Source: Acidobacteriota bacterium (GTDB lineage Bacteria; Acidobacteriota; Terriglobia; Terriglobales; Acidobacteriaceae). Taken from it: DNA of 8,775 nucleotides. The stretch covers positions 1-8,775 of the forward strand of contig JAJZDO010000742.1 of the NCBI GenBank assembly GCA_021805955.1, read 5' to 3'. Under the pieces are notes generated by a model, which was not told the DNA's origin, searched no databases, and saw nothing but the letters and a program-made list of their open reading frames with translations. Position 1 is the first letter of the stretch, and the number at the start of each line of letters is the position of its first letter. Below are positions 6,072 through 8,775 of the stretch, one piece after another. A program made the position numbers and the translations under genes.

Positions 6072-6710
6072 ATGACAGTAGACTTCATAGCGGCAACGAT
6101 CGCGTACTTTCTTGGCTCGATCCCTTTCGGCTACCTGCTGGTTCGGATGTTCCGAAAGGAAGACATCCGCCAGACCGGCAGCGGAAACATCGGGGCCACG
6201 AATGTTCTGCGCTCCGGCTCCCGATGGCTGGGCATTCTCACGCTCGCGCTCGACCTGGGCAAAGGATTTCTGGCGGTCGAAATTGCGCGACATCTGACGA
6301 CCGGCCATCACGCCATCCAAGCCGGCTCCATCGCCGCTCTCTTCGCCGTAATCGGCCATGTGTTCCCAGTATGGCTTCGCGGCAAAGGCGGCAAAGGCGT
6401 GGCCACAGCTCTGGGAGTATTTTTGGCGCTGGCTCCTTTGGCCGCCGTCTGCTCGGTCATTGTTTTTATTGTCGTTACGACGATGACGCGATATGTATCG
6501 CTGGCATCCATTCTCGCCGCTGTGTCCTTCCCTGTCTGGGTCTGGCTGGCGCAGCGATTTTTGCACGTCCACTACGGCTACGGGCCAATTTTTGTTGTCG
6601 GCACGATCCTTGTTCCAGCCATTATTCTCATCAAGCACAGGAAGAACATCGACCGATTGCTGCACGGAACGGAATATCGATTTGGCGGCAAAGAAAGCAA
6701 AGCTGCATGA
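6072..6710 (+). CDS. plsY: Acyl-phosphate:glycerol-3-phosphate acyltransferase PlsY
   Basis: PlsY is a polytopic inner-membrane enzyme that moves the acyl group from acyl-phosphate to the 1-position of sn-glycerol-3-phosphate, the first acylation of phospholipid synthesis. The 212-residue protein shows the family motifs GSIPFGYLLVR (16-26), GSGNIGATNVLR (37-48), GHVFPVWLRGKGGKGVATALG (about 95-115; glycine-rich and near-invariant) and the C-terminal KHRKNIDRLLHGTEYRF. Several hydrophobic helices alternate with these loops. No Shine-Dalgarno is visible before the ATG. The stop overlaps the gpsA start as ATGA, so the enzyme that makes glycerol-3-phosphate is translationally coupled to the one that uses it. 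The acyl-phosphate donor would come from PlsX, which is not encoded in this window. Confidence 0.96.
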   Translation: MTVDFIAATIAYFLGSIPFGYLLVRMFRKEDIRQTGSGNIGATNVLRSGSRWLGILTLALDLGKGFLAVEIARHLTTGHHAIQAGSIAALFAVIGHVFPVWLRGKGGKGVATALGVFLALAPLAAVCSVIVFIVVTTMTRYVSLASILAAVSFPVWVWLAQRFLHVHYGYGPIFVVGTILVPAIILIKHRKNIDRLLHGTEYRFGGKESKAA

Positions 6711-7723
6711 GCCGTATTGCCGTTGTCGGGGCAGGATCGTGGGGAACAGCTCTCTCGCTGGTTCTGGCGCGGCGGGGCGGCCACACGATCACTCTGTGGT
6801 CCCACACCCGCGTGGTCGCCGAGACTATCGAACAGACGCGCGAAAATACCATCTACCTGCCCGGCCTTCGCATTCCGGAAACGGTCCGCGTCACAACCCG
6901 TCTGGAAGAAGCAGTGGGTCCGGCAGAAATTTTGATCCTCGCGGTCCCCGCGGAGCATTTGCGCGGTATCTGCCGCAACATGGCTCCCCTGCTCAGCCGC
7001 GATCAACTGATCGTCAACGCAACCAAGGGAATCGAAGATGACACCTACCTGCGCATGACCCAGGTGATGTCCGAGGTGTTGGCGAAACAAGCTTTGGATT
7101 TGCCCTGCGGCGTTCTCAGCGGCCCCTCCTTCGCCCAGGAAGTGGGCGCTGGCAGCCCGACGGCCATCACCATTGCGTCCTGTGATCCGGTGCTCGCCAC
7201 TCGCGTGCAGGAGGAATTTGCGGGTCCGACACTGCGCCTGTATACCAACAATGACGTCGTCGGAGTCGAATTGGGCGGAGCGCTGAAGAACGTGATCGCC
7301 ATCGCCGCCGGAGCGACGTATGGGCTGGGATTGGGTCATAACAGCTTGGCTGCGCTCATCACTCGCGGGATCGCGGAAATTACCCGGCTGGCGGTCGCCT
7401 GCGGCGGCCGTCGCGAAACCCTCGCTGGACTCTCAGGGCTCGGCGACCTGGTCCTCACCTGCACTGGCGCGCTGTCCCGTAACCGCCATGTCGGATTGGA
7501 ACTGGGTAGCGGTCGTCGTCTTCTTGACATTCTTGCGGACATGCGCGGCAAGGTGGCCGAAGGTGTTCGCACCACCGACGCGGCGCTCGGTCTCGCCCGC
7601 GGGCTGGGCGTCGAAATGCCCATTACGGAGCAAGTTGCCGCGGTTCTTCACGAGCGGATTTCGGCCAAGGCGGCGATGCGGGAACTCATGTCTCGACCTG
7701 GGCGAGATGAATTGTCTCTCTAA
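6707..7723 (+). CDS. gpsA: Glycerol-3-phosphate dehydrogenase [NAD(P)+] GpsA
   Basis: GpsA reduces dihydroxyacetone phosphate to sn-glycerol-3-phosphate with NAD(P)H, feeding PlsY. The 338-residue protein begins with the Rossmann dinucleotide loop GAGSWGTA (8-15). It then shows NATKGIE (104-110, Lys107), LSGPSFAQEVG (137-147), ELGGALKNVIAIAAG (188-202) with catalytic Lys194, GLSGLGDLVLTCTGALSRNR (241-260) and EMPITEQV near the end. The ATG at 6707 overlaps the plsY stop by four bases (ATGA), and AAGAAAG at 6690-6696 can serve as ribosome-binding site. The same frame is open back to 6224 through plsY, but that part is not GpsA-like and is not coding. Length and motifs are complete. No terminator with a T tract follows; the 7724-7882 gap holds no gene. 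Confidence 0.96.
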   Translation: MSRIAVVGAGSWGTALSLVLARRGGHTITLWSHTRVVAETIEQTRENTIYLPGLRIPETVRVTTRLEEAVGPAEILILAVPAEHLRGICRNMAPLLSRDQLIVNATKGIEDDTYLRMTQVMSEVLAKQALDLPCGVLSGPSFAQEVGAGSPTAITIASCDPVLATRVQEEFAGPTLRLYTNNDVVGVELGGALKNVIAIAAGATYGLGLGHNSLAALITRGIAEITRLAVACGGRRETLAGLSGLGDLVLTCTGALSRNRHVGLELGSGRRLLDILADMRGKVAEGVRTTDAALGLARGLGVEMPITEQVAAVLHERISAKAAMRELMSRPGRDELSL

Positions 7724-7823
7724 CACTACGATGGTTTCTCTCCGTTCTGGTGTGCGGATTCCCGATTCGCAACTGTGCAAAACGAAACTTTCTCCATCTC
7801 TCAGGGGTTCCTCAGAAAAATTT

Positions 7824-7852
7824 TCTACATTTGGTGTATCCCAAGGTAATAT
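7824..7852 (+). promoter_or_regulatory. Candidate promoter of the HD-GYP gene
   Basis: TCTACA at 7824-7829 (four of six matches to TTGACA) is 17 bp from TAATAT at 7847-7852 (four of six to TATAAT). The predicted start, about 7859, leaves a leader of roughly 24 nt before the ATG at 7883. This suggests a transcription unit separate from gpsA. The match is modest. Confidence 0.3.
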
Positions 7853-7882
7853 CGTCAGAGAGCAGATTGATTACTGGCACGC

Positions 7883-8775
7883 ATGACCCCCCTCACACAT
7901 CACGGGATCGGCACGCAGATCAAGCGCAATCCTCGACTCTGGGTGCTCTATCTCACCCTGCTGCTGCCCGCCGCAGCCGGAGTCATGTCGATCATGCTCG
8001 CCCGGAACGCCTTCTATTCCCGCAGATGGAGTGACAAGATCATCGAATTCCTGTTGGCTGCCGTGGCCTCGGGCCTCTCCGTCAAGTGCTGGGGGGTTAC
8101 GTGGGAATTTGCCCACGACATGCGTCAATTTCTGGAGACGCTCCAGGCGATCAAGCGGGGAGAATTCATCTTGCGCACCGGCCATGCAGGGTTGCCGGAG
8201 ATTGAAGAGCTTGCCCGCGAGCTGGGTGGCATGAACGAGAGTCCCGATACGTCACTCGCCAAGTGGATTTTGCTGTCGCGAGATCATCACGCCATCTTTG
8301 TCCGGCTGGTCGAAGCCATGTCCGCCTCCTTGAGCACAAAGAGCTTTTACGCCCGCGGACACTCTGGACGCGTTGCCGAGTATGCGTCTTTGATTTGCAC
8401 GGACCTGGGATTACCGGCCGAGGAGAGCAGACGAATCCGTTTTTCCGCTCTGCTGCATGACATTGGGAAAATTGGCATGGATTCGAATATCCTGACAAAA
8501 CCCGGCGTGTTGACCCCTGAGGAATTCGCCCTCTTGAAAACGCACACGACGCGCGGAGCCGAGATGCTTCGTCCGGTCGCCGAGTTTGCCGATCTTCTTC
8601 CCGGCGTTGAGCTGCATCATGAGTCGATGGATGGCTCCGGATATCCCTATGGACTGAAAGGCGATCAGATTCCTTTGATGGCCCGCATCATTGCCGTTGC
8701 GGACACCTTCGATGCCATGACGCACAACCGAACCTATCAGGACGCCATGGATGGTTCGTACGCGCTGCGGATTAT
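7883..8775 (+). CDS. Membrane-anchored HD-GYP protein, probable cyclic-di-GMP phosphodiesterase (3'-truncated)
   Basis: HD-GYP enzymes hydrolyse cyclic di-GMP with a bound di- or tri-iron centre. The 297 visible residues begin at ATG 7883; an in-frame stop at 7868-7870 rules out a much longer N terminus. Two hydrophobic helices (about 20-40 and 53-74) are followed by a HAMP-like linker (about 75-119, AIKRGEF...PEIEELA). The HD-GYP domain follows: RGHSGRVAEYA (158-168), the metal-binding LLHDIGKIG (190-198, His192-Asp193), KTH with His221, HHESMDGSGYP (245-255) and VADTFDAMT (272-280). The metal ligands and GYP tripeptide visible here are intact, so it is probably active. No sensor domain is visible between the two helices, which are separated by only about 12 residues. 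The ribosome-binding site is weak. The frame is open at the window end, so the tail and any further domain are unknown. Confidence 0.9.
   Translation, partial: MTPLTHHGIGTQIKRNPRLWVLYLTLLLPAAAGVMSIMLARNAFYSRRWSDKIIEFLLAAVASGLSVKCWGVTWEFAHDMRQFLETLQAIKRGEFILRTGHAGLPEIEELARELGGMNESPDTSLAKWILLSRDHHAIFVRLVEAMSASLSTKSFYARGHSGRVAEYASLICTDLGLPAEESRRIRFSALLHDIGKIGMDSNILTKPGVLTPEEFALLKTHTTRGAEMLRPVAEFADLLPGVELHHESMDGSGYPYGLKGDQIPLMARIIAVADTFDAMTHNRTYQDAMDGSYALRI

Noticed and set aside
6224..6706. Open frame continuous with gpsA that would give a 499-residue protein, fused upstream through plsY
   Set aside because: The added part is antisense-like low-complexity Arg/Ser/Pro sequence lying inside plsY in another frame. 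GpsA's normal N terminus starts at 6707 with the Rossmann loop, and the ATGA junction is a classic overlap.
7740..7785. Possible tRNA or tRNA fragment in the gap after gpsA, suggested by GATTCCCGATTCGCAAC
   Set aside because: I could not fold an acceptor stem, D arm or anticodon arm around it on either strand; only a short imperfect GCG/CGC pairing is present.

Overview
The window reads as a stretch of bacterial chromosome with moderately high GC and all recognisable genes on the + strand. The most likely source is an Acidobacteriota genome, probably Terriglobia and Koribacter-like. This rests on the protein style, on a RimO with an extra segment before its radical-SAM motif, on the 'TCATTCTGAGCGCAGCGAAGAATCC' type of intergenic repeat (quoted here in two overlapping parts elsewhere), and on TGCTAnAnT-like promoter elements. 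It is a judgement from memory; no database was searched.

Layout. (1) 1-403: C-terminal part of the SOS repressor LexA, cut by the window edge. (2) 651-1169: a stand-alone GNAT acetyltransferase of the phosphinothricin/MnaT type, with its own good ribosome-binding site and a candidate promoter. (3) 1222-2754: RimO, the ribosomal protein S12 methylthiotransferase. (4) 2755-2924: intergenic DNA holding a small hairpin, a perfect 29-bp inverted repeat and a separate 21-bp interrupted palindrome just before yacG. (5) 2925-7723: a tightly packed run yacG - pgpA - TIG/NHL propeller protein - cinA - plsY - gpsA. (6) 7883 to the window end: a membrane-anchored HD-GYP protein, open at the edge.

How the genes fit together. 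Three genes of the run serve glycerophospholipid synthesis: GpsA makes sn-glycerol-3-phosphate, PlsY acylates it, and PgpA dephosphorylates phosphatidylglycerophosphate to phosphatidylglycerol. YacG (gyrase inhibitor or zinc-ribbon protein) and CinA (nicotinamide-nucleotide recycling) are common housekeeping passengers. The odd member is the TIG plus six-blade NHL-like propeller protein, which has no evident signal peptide and no known function.

Most of the window is ordinary housekeeping DNA. I see no CRISPR array, tRNA, rRNA, transposase, phage gene or toxin-antitoxin pair. The items most worth a second look are the uncharacterised propeller protein, the RimO insertion with its possibly leaderless start, and the two inverted repeats upstream of yacG.
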